Below the pieces are notes generated by a model that ran no database searches, was not told the origin of the DNA, and worked only from the letters and a program-made list of their open reading frames with translations. From positions 92,588-156,587 of the forward strand of contig CAMPVF010000003.1 of NCBI GenBank assembly GCA_946997485.1: a stretch of 64,000 nucleotides of DNA, given 5' to 3'. The number at the start of each line of letters is the position of its first letter. Positions within the stretch are counted from its first letter, which is position 1. This document shows, piece after piece, positions 25,762 through 34,535 of this stretch. This DNA comes from an uncultured Atopobium sp. (GTDB lineage Bacteria; Actinomycetota; Coriobacteriia; Coriobacteriales; Atopobiaceae). Both the position numbers and the translations under genes were made by a program.

Positions 25762-27510
25762 CTAATTGGTTTGGTTACATCTAACTAAACGAGTAAGCAT
25801 GTGCGCATCAGGGCCATACGGATATGGCTGCACAAGAAGCGTGCTATCGTGAGGAAACGTAATACAAGCATCCTTCGAAATCCACCGTGAAGTCTCAGGG
25901 CACACAGAAGCTGCGTTGATATACACCTGTTCAAGCGTATCGCGTACAAGCTGCACATACGAAGCAGGAAATGCTGCGCGCGCAAAGCCCGCACCCTCAC
26001 GTGATACTAAAAACGCAGCTACCACATCATCGTGCTCACAGGCTAACATAGAGCAGGTTGAATAATACAAGCTGCCATCTGGCGCCACCTGCCGCGAAGC
26101 CTCGCGCAAAAGCTGCAACTGCACTGCGGGCAAAGACGCACTATTATCCGGATCGATGCTCGCAGGCGTTGTGCGAAGTGCAATATCGCTATGCCGGCGT
26201 ATGGTTGAAATGCCCGAACACGGCGCATCAAGAAACACGCAATCGTACGTTGCAGATGCCAGTTTAGCCTGCAGCGCCGTTTCCGCGTGCACAATCTCTA
26301 ATGTTGTGGGTATTGCCGCCTTCTTAAACCGCGCCTGCAGCGTGCGCAATTTAGCAGGAACAATGTCGCACACCGCATGAAGTAAAGGCGGCTTTTTTAA
26401 CACGTGAGCAATATATTCGCTCACCAGCGTTTTTGTACCATTACCAGCGCCAATCTCAAGCACACGCTCATGGGGCGTATATGCTATAGCAGTACAAATA
26501 AGCTGCGCTGCAATGTCGCTCGCTACTATGCTGCCCTGCTCAACCGCGCGCATAATGTGTCCGCGCGCAGCTCCACACACCCGATACATGCCAAACTGTT
26601 TGTTTATACACACGTCATCTGCAGAAACACCCTGATGCGCGTGTGCGAGGTATGGATTTACGATATAAAAAATGGGAAGTGAAGCGCGCATCGATACTGC
26701 ATACCGCAGCATAAATTCAAGACCCCGCGCGTTTGCAACTGCGCGCAGCATAAACGCCGGAAGCGCACTTACGCGTGCGGCAGCAAGTGCCAGCTCATCT
26801 GTTGCTGTTGTAGTGCCGCTATCACATGTGCCGCTCTCACTAACATCGCCCGCGGCAGCAAGTGCCAGCTCATCTGTTGCTGTTGTAGTGCCGCTATCAC
26901 ATGTGCCGCTCTCACTAACATCGCCCGCGCCAGCGACACCTCGCTGCAAGGACGCATATGCTGCACGAAGGGTATCGCGTGCCTTATCCATACGCGGCAA
27001 CTCTTCACGAATGAGGGTATGCAACACGCCGCTTACAAGCCCCACATAGCGCGGCTGTATGCTGCGTGCAAGCGCTGCATATTGGCTGCATACCGCATAA
27101 TGCTCATGCTCCATATACAAAAGCTCAAACGCTGCAAGAATAAGCAACACGTGTAGGTTCTTTTCAACATGAGAAAATCGTTTGCAATATACACCAAGCA
27201 CGTCGCACAGGTGACGGTATGCTCCTACGCTGCCCATACATAAAAATTCAGCAAAGGCTCTATCATCGGGCGTTAAAGCCGCAAGCTTCTCAGATGAGCG
27301 GAGGATGTCTTTTATGTAACGCGTGCGCGAAGATGATGCAGCTGTCGCGGTAAGAGGATCGTATTGCACAAGCAGCGCATATGCAGCGCGACGTGCAGGC
27401 GATATGGCAGATCGCGCATCTTTCGCGCGCGGCACGCGTGCACCTGTGCGTGCGTTTGCATTTGACGTATGCTCTTTTACCTGGTGTGATGTGTGTGCGT
27501 TGTACTTCAT
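25762..27510 (-). CDS. rsmB: 16S rRNA (cytosine-967-C5)-methyltransferase
   Basis: 582 residues, longer than the typical 430-450. An N-terminal NusB-like domain (ARRAAYALLVQYD ... AFAEFLCMGSVGAYR) precedes the SAM-dependent domain: VLEIGAGNGTKTL (motif I), DAPCSGISTIRRHSD (PC motif) and YYSTCSML (catalytic TC motif). It methylates C967 in 16S rRNA. The ATG at 27510 overlaps the fmt stop as ATGA, giving tight coupling. The linker between domains contains an exact 25-residue tandem duplication (listed separately). Confidence 0.93.
   Translation of the reverse strand: MKYNAHTSHQVKEHTSNANARTGARVPRAKDARSAISPARRAAYALLVQYDPLTATAASSSRTRYIKDILRSSEKLAALTPDDRAFAEFLCMGSVGAYRHLCDVLGVYCKRFSHVEKNLHVLLILAAFELLYMEHEHYAVCSQYAALARSIQPRYVGLVSGVLHTLIREELPRMDKARDTLRAAYASLQRGVAGAGDVSESGTCDSGTTTATDELALAAAGDVSESGTCDSGTTTATDELALAAARVSALPAFMLRAVANARGLEFMLRYAVSMRASLPIFYIVNPYLAHAHQGVSADDVCINKQFGMYRVCGAARGHIMRAVEQGSIVASDIAAQLICTAIAYTPHERVLEIGAGNGTKTLVSEYIAHVLKKPPLLHAVCDIVPAKLRTLQARFKKAAIPTTLEIVHAETALQAKLASATYDCVFLDAPCSGISTIRRHSDIALRTTPASIDPDNSASLPAVQLQLLREASRQVAPDGSLYYSTCSMLACEHDDVVAAFLVSREGAGFARAAFPASYVQLVRDTLEQVYINAASVCPETSRWISKDACITFPHDSTLLVQPYPYGPDAHMLTRLVRCNQTN
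26777..26926 (-). repeat. Two perfect 75-bp tandem copies inside rsmB
   Basis: Bases 26777-26851 and 26852-26926 are identical. They encode 25 residues twice (core DVSESGTCDSGTTTATDELA) in frame. No third full copy is present. Confidence 0.97.
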
Positions 27511-28439
27511 GCGATTGCATTCCACGTGCAGGATGTTATTTGCAGCCCGCGCAACCATGCGCTTGCGTCCATCTCTTGCTTTCCTGTAGGTTTAACGCGC
27601 AAAAGCTCAAGCGAGCCTCTATTGTCGTCTGTTGCTTTGCAGCCAAGGTACACATTGCGTTTTGTTGCATGCAACTCTCCTGCATCACACGAAACGTCTG
27701 CCACCTGCGCTTTGCAAATGCGCACAGCTTTGCCGGCAATTTCTACACGGCAGGGCTCGGCATCACTCGACGCTTGCACTTTGCGTGCTGCTGTGTAGCA
27801 ATCGTCATCAGGCGATAAGAGCATCTCGGCCTTTGTTACTTTGTGGGCATAGCACACCTGCGATTCATCTTGCACCTGCCACGCAACCGTGTTGTGTTCA
27901 ATATCGGTAAGTGCACACAAAAGCTCACGCGCGCCCAACTGCGAAAGTTCATGCGTAAGTTCATCAAGCGATTGCGCGCCAATAGCACATGATGCCTGAC
28001 GACACACGCGACCACTATCCAGTTTGTGCGCAACTTCCATTATTGATACGCCCGTATGCGTATCACCTGCTAAAATAGCGCGCTGGATGGGCGCTGCACC
28101 GCGCCAGCGCGGCAACAGCGACGCATGAATATTTAAGGTGCCAAAAGGCGCACAGCGCAAAAGTTCATCGGGCAAAATACAGCCATACGCAGCAACAACA
28201 ATACAATCGGGACCAAAGTCTTTAATGCGTTCAAGCACTACATCAGTTATACGATTGGTTTCGATGCATGGAATATCGTGCTCAAGCGCGCACGCTTTTA
28301 CCGGGCTTGGACACAATGTACGTCCGCGTCCGCGCACTGCATCCGGACGCGTAATAACGCATGCAACAGTGTGACAAGAAAGTAATTGTTCAAGTGGATA
28401 CACGGCAAATTCGGGTGTTCCCATATAAACAATGCGCAT
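27507..28439 (-). CDS. fmt: Methionyl-tRNA formyltransferase
   Basis: 310 residues, the standard length. The N-terminus MRIVYMGTPEFAV, the folate-site motif HASLLPRWRGAAPIQ and GVSIMEVAHKLDSG are diagnostic. It formylates initiator Met-tRNA. It overlaps rsmB by four bases and lies 114 bases downstream of def, the usual translation-initiation cluster. Confidence 0.96.
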   Translation of the reverse strand: MRIVYMGTPEFAVYPLEQLLSCHTVACVITRPDAVRGRGRTLCPSPVKACALEHDIPCIETNRITDVVLERIKDFGPDCIVVAAYGCILPDELLRCAPFGTLNIHASLLPRWRGAAPIQRAILAGDTHTGVSIMEVAHKLDSGRVCRQASCAIGAQSLDELTHELSQLGARELLCALTDIEHNTVAWQVQDESQVCYAHKVTKAEMLLSPDDDCYTAARKVQASSDAEPCRVEIAGKAVRICKAQVADVSCDAGELHATKRNVYLGCKATDDNRGSLELLRVKPTGKQEMDASAWLRGLQITSCTWNAIA

Positions 28440-28553
28440 GAAGGTTCCCTTCGTAAATAGTCGTACTAATGTAAAGAACGTTTAAAAGAGGGTACGTGCA
28501 TATATGCAGCTATAGCGCTCACGCTGCAATCAAGCACAATCAAGCAGGCAGGC

Positions 28554-29105
28554 TTAAACCTCAACATCACCTGGGCGCGCGCCCTTCTCAACTGCAATCT
28601 TATATTCTTTAAGCTTTTCAATTTTTTCGAGCGGCGGCAAATGGTCGGGTATGGTTATACCATCAATATGATCGCACTCATGCTGCAAACAGGCAGCCAT
28701 AAGATTTCCTGTGGCTTCATAGCGCATGCATTCACCATCAAGGTTGTACGCCTCACAAATAACGTGCGATGGACGCGTTACGCCCACCATAATGCCCGGA
28801 TACGACAAGCACCCCTCAGGCATAAGCCTATCTTTCCCATCGGCGGTAACAATAGTTGGGTTTACCAGCACATAGGGATTTTTTGCCGAGTTAGACGACC
28901 AGTCAACATCAATAACAACCAAACGTATTGTTTCGCCAATTTGCGGTGCCGCCAAACCACAGCCGTCGGTTGCATACATAACGTCGAGCATGTGATGTGC
29001 AAGTTCTTTAATGTCGGAGGTAATGTGTTCTACGGGCGTGCACACCGTTTGTAATATGGGCGAAGGAAAACAAACCATTTCCTTGTATGCAGTCGAATGT
29101 TTCAT
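28554..29105 (-). CDS. def: Peptide deformylase
   Basis: 183 residues. All three metal-site motifs are present: GCGLAAPQIG, EGCLSYPG and QHECDHIDG. It removes the formyl group from nascent proteins. AAGGAG lies six bases upstream of the ATG. It is placed between priA and fmt on the same strand, as in many bacteria. Confidence 0.97.
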   Translation of the reverse strand: MKHSTAYKEMVCFPSPILQTVCTPVEHITSDIKELAHHMLDVMYATDGCGLAAPQIGETIRLVVIDVDWSSNSAKNPYVLVNPTIVTADGKDRLMPEGCLSYPGIMVGVTRPSHVICEAYNLDGECMRYEATGNLMAACLQHECDHIDGITIPDHLPPLEKIEKLKEYKIAVEKGARPGDVEV

Positions 29106-29193
29106 CGCATCTCCTTTTCATTGGTACTTACGATATTGTAAGCCGATTTTGCAGAAGGCTTGCATACGCAGCTTGTCGCAAACGTATTCTCCA

Positions 29194-31608
29194 TCACATG
29201 CAATCAAGTGCATCAACGTCAATAGCAATACGCATACCCGATGGCGGCTGTGTATGCTCCATCGCACGCGAAAGCACCGAACCTACAGGTGCTGCAAGCG
29301 GCGCTTTTACCAGCACGTGCTTGCGATACCTGTCGTTTACTTTGCTCTTTAAACAATCCGACGGGCCCAACACATCCCATCTGCCATCCTCATGCAAAAC
29401 AGCATCGCGAATAGCTGCAGCAACGCGCGCCACATACGCCTCAACATCGGCAAGCGAGCGGCTCCACACAATAACATTTGCCACACGCGAATACGGCGGG
29501 TAATACGCATCGCGCCTATCTTGAAGATCGCCCTGTACAAATTGGCTGCGATTGTGCGTAACAAGTGCCTGCATAATGGGGTGTGTTGCCCAGTAACTTT
29601 GGATAATAACGCGTCCGGGGTCGCTTCCCCTCCCTGCTCTTCCTGCAACCTGCTCGAGCAAAAAGTACGTTTGTTCAGCCGCTCTAAAATCGCACATTTT
29701 AAGACTGGTATCGGCATTAAGCACGCCTACCAGCACAACATCAGGAAAATCGAGTCCCTTTGCAATCATCTGTGTGCCAACGAGTATGGCACACGGCGCA
29801 TTGTCAAACTGTTCAAGCAGTGCTTGGTGTGCGCCTTTTTTTGCCGTACTATCAGCATCCATACGCACGATAAGGGCTCTATCTGCAAAAATACGCTCAA
29901 GCTCGCTTTGCACCTGCTGCGTACCACAGCCAAACGCAGCCACATAGCGGCTGCCACACGCCATACATTGCGACAGTGGATTTGGATACACGTACACCGA
30001 CCAGGCTCTGTCGCATTCATGGCATTTAAGCTCATGGGTATGCTCGTGATAGGTAAGCGTAAGCGAGCAGTGCGGACAGGTAGGCACGCACCCACACGCA
30101 CGACACATCAAAAAGTTTGAAAAGCCGCGCCGGTTAATAAGCACCATCGCTTTCTTTTTTGCAGCAACAACATCCTCAAGCGCACTCATAAGCTCCCGAG
30201 AAAACATATAGGTATTATGAGCTGCAAATTCTTTGCGCATATCAACAATGCTTACTGCGGGCAAGAGCGCATGCGTTGCACGTTCGTGCATGGCAACACG
30301 AGTCCAGCACGCATCGTTGTATGTGCCTACAGCGCAGCGCTCAAGCGCTTCGTACGAAGGCGTTGCACTTCCTAACACAACAGCGCAGCCTGCAAGTTTA
30401 GCAAGCATACACGCTACTTCACGCGCGTGATAGCGCGGCGCCAGCTCTTGTTTGTAGGAGCGATCGTGTTCCTCATCAAGAATAACAAGCCCCAAATTAT
30501 CTATGGGCGAAAATAATGCCGAACGAGCGCCAACAACAACATGCGCCTTATGATCGCGGATAAGCATCCACTGATCGTAGCGCTCGCCCACCGAAAGACG
30601 GGAGTGCAAAATAGCAACATCGTCACCAAAACGGCTACGAAATCTACCAACCGTTTGTGCTGTAAGAGAAATTTCGGGGACAAGTACAAGCGCCGAAAGC
30701 CCTTGCGCGCGTGCACGTTCGATTCCCTGCAAATACACTTCGGTTTTACCCGAACCGGTAACTCCGTCAATAAGAACTACATCACCGGCGTGAGCATCGA
30801 ATGCATGTAAGATGGCAGAAAGTGCTTCTTTTTGGCCTTCAGTAAGGTGCTGCGGCTTTTGCGCATGTGCGCTTGATAAGGTGGTGTGGCTTACGCTGCG
30901 AATTTTTTTGTGCGATTCAATAACAACAACACCGCGTGCAGCTAAACTCTTAATTGCCGCGCGGGCTCCACTAATAAGCACCGAAAACTCCGCCATACGC
31001 ACCGGACCCAGCGCAAGCGCATCAAGTACACGCTGCTGAACACGAGCGTTTTGCTTTGGCACAAACGTTTGCGCATCATCTGCAAGACGCACCCAACGCT
31101 CATCTGCCGGTTTTTTTGTTTCACACACAAGCTGCCAAGAAGGCGTATCTTCGCTACGGCGTATTTTAATGGTTTGACCAGGTGGCAACAGCAAACGCAA
31201 CGCGCTTGGCAGCGGACACGCATATTCACGTGCCATCCAAAACGCAAGGCGACTATACATGTGCGAAAACGCAGAAGGAGCCAGCACATCTTGAATAGGC
31301 TTTATTGAATCTGGCTTTATCGCACAAGGCGCACCAGAACACGTATCCGTAAATGCACGCGCATCTTTGGGCAGCAGCTCTACCACATATCCAACATGAG
31401 GACTATTGCCAAAATACACAAGCACGCTGCAGCCAACTTCAACAGCTTCGGCTAAGTGAGCGGGTATACTGTACGTAAACGCGCTGGTAATAGTACGTGT
31501 AGGGATGTCGAGCACAACCTGCGCATACCCGGCTACATCGGTGTTAACAAAGGGTGCTAAAAGCGACTCGGGCGCCATGCACGCATCTTTCGCGCGTGTA
31601 TCTTCCAT
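29194..31608 (-). CDS. priA: Primosomal replication-restart helicase PriA
   Basis: 804 residues from 31608, where AGGAGGGG lies five bases upstream; the frame reaching 31926 adds 106 residues without similarity. The N-terminal 3'-DNA-binding domain begins YAQVVLDIPTRTITSAFTYSIP. Helicase motifs: LIDGVTGSGKTEVYLQ (Walker A) and VILDEEHDRSYKQE (DEEH). The zinc-binding insert has eight Cys (CRACGC, CPHC, CHEC, CMAC). Motifs V/VI are GTQMIAKGLDFPDV and QVAGRAGRG. PriA reloads the replisome at collapsed forks. Confidence 0.96.
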   Translation of the reverse strand: MEDTRAKDACMAPESLLAPFVNTDVAGYAQVVLDIPTRTITSAFTYSIPAHLAEAVEVGCSVLVYFGNSPHVGYVVELLPKDARAFTDTCSGAPCAIKPDSIKPIQDVLAPSAFSHMYSRLAFWMAREYACPLPSALRLLLPPGQTIKIRRSEDTPSWQLVCETKKPADERWVRLADDAQTFVPKQNARVQQRVLDALALGPVRMAEFSVLISGARAAIKSLAARGVVVIESHKKIRSVSHTTLSSAHAQKPQHLTEGQKEALSAILHAFDAHAGDVVLIDGVTGSGKTEVYLQGIERARAQGLSALVLVPEISLTAQTVGRFRSRFGDDVAILHSRLSVGERYDQWMLIRDHKAHVVVGARSALFSPIDNLGLVILDEEHDRSYKQELAPRYHAREVACMLAKLAGCAVVLGSATPSYEALERCAVGTYNDACWTRVAMHERATHALLPAVSIVDMRKEFAAHNTYMFSRELMSALEDVVAAKKKAMVLINRRGFSNFLMCRACGCVPTCPHCSLTLTYHEHTHELKCHECDRAWSVYVYPNPLSQCMACGSRYVAAFGCGTQQVQSELERIFADRALIVRMDADSTAKKGAHQALLEQFDNAPCAILVGTQMIAKGLDFPDVVLVGVLNADTSLKMCDFRAAEQTYFLLEQVAGRAGRGSDPGRVIIQSYWATHPIMQALVTHNRSQFVQGDLQDRRDAYYPPYSRVANVIVWSRSLADVEAYVARVAAAIRDAVLHEDGRWDVLGPSDCLKSKVNDRYRKHVLVKAPLAAPVGSVLSRAMEHTQPPSGMRIAIDVDALDCM

Positions 31609-31733
31609 ATACCCCTCCTCTCTAACCGTGTATGTGTTCGTATACAGCGTACATTTGTTTGCACTATTCGTCAAGTACAATTTTTTCTGACGGAGTGAAC
31701 ATTTTGTGGTGATGCAACTAAATGTTCGTAAAG

Positions 31734-31763
31734 CTGAAAAAATACTCACACATCGGGTATACC
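31734..31763 (+). promoter_or_regulatory. Candidate dps promoter
   Basis: CTGAAA (31734-31739), an 18-base spacer and TATACC (31758-31763); the -10 region overlaps the palindrome GGTATACC. The dps start codon is 43 bases downstream. Confidence 0.4.
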
Positions 31764-31806
31764 TAAGATAACAACATAGCCTACAAACAACCTTTAAGGA
31801 GACATC

Positions 31807-32250
31807 ATGGCACAAAAAGACTTGCTCTGCGCACTTAACGTTTATCTCGCAAATCAACAGGTCAACTACTTTAAGACACTTAGTATGCACTGGTATATTA
31901 AGGGCAAAGGCTTTTTCGTTCTTCACAAAAAACTAGAAGACATGTATTTGGAGAATGAGGAAATTTGCGACAGCGTTGCCGAGCGCATTTTGGCCTTGGG
32001 CGGCAACCCCAATGCAACCATGAAGGGCGCACTTGAGCTTGCAACTATTCCTGAGCGCGCAAATGAGCCAATTGCCGACGACGAAGTTGTACGCGAAATT
32101 GCTTCGAGCCTTGAATGGTGGATTGACGAGAGCCATAAGATCGTTGACCTTGCCGAAAAAGAAGGCGACGGCGCAACACAAGATATGTTTAACGAGTACA
32201 TTGCCAAGTTCCAAAAAGATCTCTGGATGATTCGCTCCTACCTTGCATAA
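31807..32250 (+). CDS. dps: Dps-family ferritin-like DNA-protection protein
   Basis: 147 residues. The inter-subunit ferroxidase residues His28 (MHWYIKGKGFFVLH), His40 and the acidic pair Glu44/Asp45 are present, followed by the helix EICDSVAERILALGGNP. Dps dodecamers oxidise Fe(II) with peroxide and store iron. Unlike E. coli Dps there is no long basic N-terminal tail, so direct DNA binding is uncertain. AAGGAG lies six bases before the ATG. Single-gene transcript with its own terminator. Confidence 0.94.
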   Translation: MAQKDLLCALNVYLANQQVNYFKTLSMHWYIKGKGFFVLHKKLEDMYLENEEICDSVAERILALGGNPNATMKGALELATIPERANEPIADDEVVREIASSLEWWIDESHKIVDLAEKEGDGATQDMFNEYIAKFQKDLWMIRSYLA

Positions 32251-32304
32251 GTCGCGTACCGTTGCAATCGGAACCGTAACCGTCTAGCATAACCGTTTAC
32301 TATA

Positions 32305-32345
32305 ACCGTCTACCCAAGCTTTAGGCTTTGAGTAGACGGTTTTTT
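32305..32345 (+). terminator. Terminator of dps
   Basis: Perfect 9-bp stem ACCGTCTAC/GTAGACGGT (with loop of 18) followed by a T-run. It also marks the left edge of the accessory island. Confidence 0.85.
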
Positions 32346-32457
32346 GTAACGCGTTCTCTCCTTCTCAAACACCCCGCCGCACGCCTTCGCGCGACACATT
32401 CGTTAACACAGCGATAACCTATACAAACGTGCAGGTACAGCCCGTATCATCTTACTT

Positions 32458-32690
32458 TTATAACGCAACAAACCGCTCAGCCAAGGTATTATATGAGGAC
32501 GATATCAGAATCTCTTTTGAAGGTATAAACACATATCTCCACTGTTTTGTATCGTGCTTGTGTGCCCACTCGCTAGCAGCGTTGCAAAACTTTACCGCAC
32601 ACGCACGTTTAGCAAGAACGTCGGGATTAGTTAATTTATCTTCACCTTTAACCTCAAACCCATCGTAACAGTAGCCGTATCATCTATCGT
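32458..32690 (-). pseudogene. C-terminal relic of a DEAD/DEAH restriction-type helicase (Res-like)
   Basis: On the minus strand, one frame reads YDGFEVKGEDKLTNPDVLAK, continues with a FCNAASEWAHKH stretch and QWRYVFIPSKEI, and ends at a TAA (32458-32460). This pattern (EVKGED, then AKxxAAxxWC-like, then WxYxxIP) is the C-terminus of type III Res-like helicase/nuclease proteins. Upstream the frame is broken by TGA within 20 codons, and no helicase motifs remain. It follows the adenine methyltransferase gene in the same orientation, so it may be the lost last gene of the same operon. The family call rests on a short segment. Confidence 0.6.
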
Positions 32691-32892
32691 AGTGGCACAC
32701 AATGGTCGCAACCTTATACAGTTACAAAACATGTGGCGCCATCTCCTCGTAGCTCCAGATAATACTGCCTGGGCATGTAAGCCTGTTCTAGTTTCATTAC
32801 GTGTTGGATACAATGAAACTTTGCCTTTATAACTCTGAAACTATTGCTCTGCACTCTGAAACCTTAACTTTAAATCCTGAACTTCCTCCATC

Positions 32893-34521
32893 TTATCTTC
32901 TGCCCAATCTACGTCTCTGCATCTTCTTCCAAATTGCCCGACACTTTTCGCACCATTTAGCATCAATGCCGAGAGCATCAACGAGAATCTCTTTATCAAC
33001 GATATCAAGAGCCTTTTCAATGTCATCGCCTTCACGGACGACTGCATCAATCCGTTTCAGCAAAGACCGGCACGTTTTTTCATCAATGGCGTCCAGCTTG
33101 GGAAGCATAATATTTCCCATTTCTCCGGGCAATATCTCCAGGACACCGCCACCATAGCTGCGTCCGCAGATTTCCGTAAACGCAAAAGAAATGCTGTTAT
33201 AGTATGCAAGCAGGATATTTTCCGGTTTTACATCCGAATTGAACTTCATCCGGTGCATTGTATCGGTCGATACAGCATTGCAGAGATTCAGAACAAATTT
33301 GGGGTAGAAGTTGTTCCTGCGAAGGAAGAATGCATCCGGAACCCATACTGACGGGACAATATACCAGCGATCTCTAATTGAGCATTTGTAGCCATCGTTT
33401 TCACCATTTGCTTCGCCCAATGCTATGTACGCTTTATGTTGCTCCGGATAGTCTTCTATTGGAATATCAGGAAAATTCACAAGCCGAGCGCTTTTCCCGG
33501 ACGCTTTGTTCTTTTCCCAATCTTCGTCTGTGAAAAATATTCCGTGAGCATGGGAGCTTCTGCCGATCAGCGGAAGCGTAACACTTTCTAAGTCGTATTC
33601 ATCGCAGACTTCTTCTGAAATTGAAAAGTATCCGTTGTTTCCGGTAGTGATACCTACATTGATAATCCCATAATCAGCAAACCTTGCAAATCTTTTATCT
33701 GTGCGGATTGTCTGGATCAGTTGCATTTCTTTCTCAGTTGTGAAATATCTTGTCCATTTTTCTTTCACATGCTGCATCTTTTGAAATCTGTTCTGTTGGA
33801 GATCAAGTTTATCAAAACCGGAAAGGTCACTCATTTCAATAATACGAATGCCTTTTTCTACAGAGCCTTTTTCTCCGATGAAAACCACGACTTCCTGTTC
33901 AATGTCAGGAAAAACGAGCTGTTCAAACGTAATCATCGTAATTTTCGCAAGATGCTCAGAAAGGAAAAACCGTAAATCCTCTGCGTAAGCTACCTGCAAG
34001 ATTTCAGCCGGAATGACAAATGCTATTCTCCCGTTTTCAGACAGCAGCTGAACACAGGCTACCAAGAAAGCTACCCATGCATTGATGAGTTTATTCGCTT
34101 TCATTCCATGCGACGTAAGGATATTGGATTGAAGCTCTCTTTGCGTTTCTGTGAGGTATTGATAGCGAATGTATGGAGGGTTCCCTAAAATCAGATCATA
34201 CTGCGTTTGGGCATCGACCATACGAAAATAGAATTCAAAGAAATCCTCGTTCAAGACATGAACGTTTTGATAGGTGCGATAATTACGCTGAACTTTTTCA
34301 GCTTCATCTGTCTCATTTTCTACTGCATCGATAGTTCCGATTTGCTCAATGAGGTTTAACTGCCTAAGACTGTCAAGAAATACACCGTCGCCACAGCTCG
34401 GCTCAAGAACAGTATGAATGTTTTCGGAGGCACAGAGATTTACCATTGCATTTGAAAGCTGCAACGGCGTATAATAAGCCCCCCTTAATTTCTGTTCAGA
34501 ACTGTCTTTCTTGAGTCTCAT
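32893..34521 (-). CDS. Adenine-specific DNA methyltransferase (gamma class, TaqI/PaeR7I-like)
   Basis: 542 residues. SAM motif I is VLEPSCGDGVFLDSL (39-53) and the catalytic motif IV is NPPY (114-117), in the N-to-C order of gamma-class N6-adenine methyltransferases. The FVIPAEILQVAYAEDLR segment is also typical. The C-terminal 250 residues form the presumed target-recognition domain. It lies 14 bases after the type IIG gene and is probably co-translated. In Eco57I-type systems a separate methyltransferase fully protects both strands. Base composition is more AT-rich than the surrounding core genes. Recognition sequence unknown. Confidence 0.9.
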   Translation of the reverse strand: MRLKKDSSEQKLRGAYYTPLQLSNAMVNLCASENIHTVLEPSCGDGVFLDSLRQLNLIEQIGTIDAVENETDEAEKVQRNYRTYQNVHVLNEDFFEFYFRMVDAQTQYDLILGNPPYIRYQYLTETQRELQSNILTSHGMKANKLINAWVAFLVACVQLLSENGRIAFVIPAEILQVAYAEDLRFFLSEHLAKITMITFEQLVFPDIEQEVVVFIGEKGSVEKGIRIIEMSDLSGFDKLDLQQNRFQKMQHVKEKWTRYFTTEKEMQLIQTIRTDKRFARFADYGIINVGITTGNNGYFSISEEVCDEYDLESVTLPLIGRSSHAHGIFFTDEDWEKNKASGKSARLVNFPDIPIEDYPEQHKAYIALGEANGENDGYKCSIRDRWYIVPSVWVPDAFFLRRNNFYPKFVLNLCNAVSTDTMHRMKFNSDVKPENILLAYYNSISFAFTEICGRSYGGGVLEILPGEMGNIMLPKLDAIDEKTCRSLLKRIDAVVREGDDIEKALDIVDKEILVDALGIDAKWCEKCRAIWKKMQRRRLGRR

Positions 34522-34535
34522 GGTGATAACCTCAC

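Noticed and set aside
29194..31926. 910-residue PriA starting at 31926
   Set aside because: The extra 106 residues have no PriA similarity and extend across the dps coding region and both promoters; AGGAGGGG stands before 31608.
32429..32668. Plus-strand 79-codon frame as a gene
   Set aside because: No ribosome site; it is the antisense shadow of the helicase relic on the minus strand.
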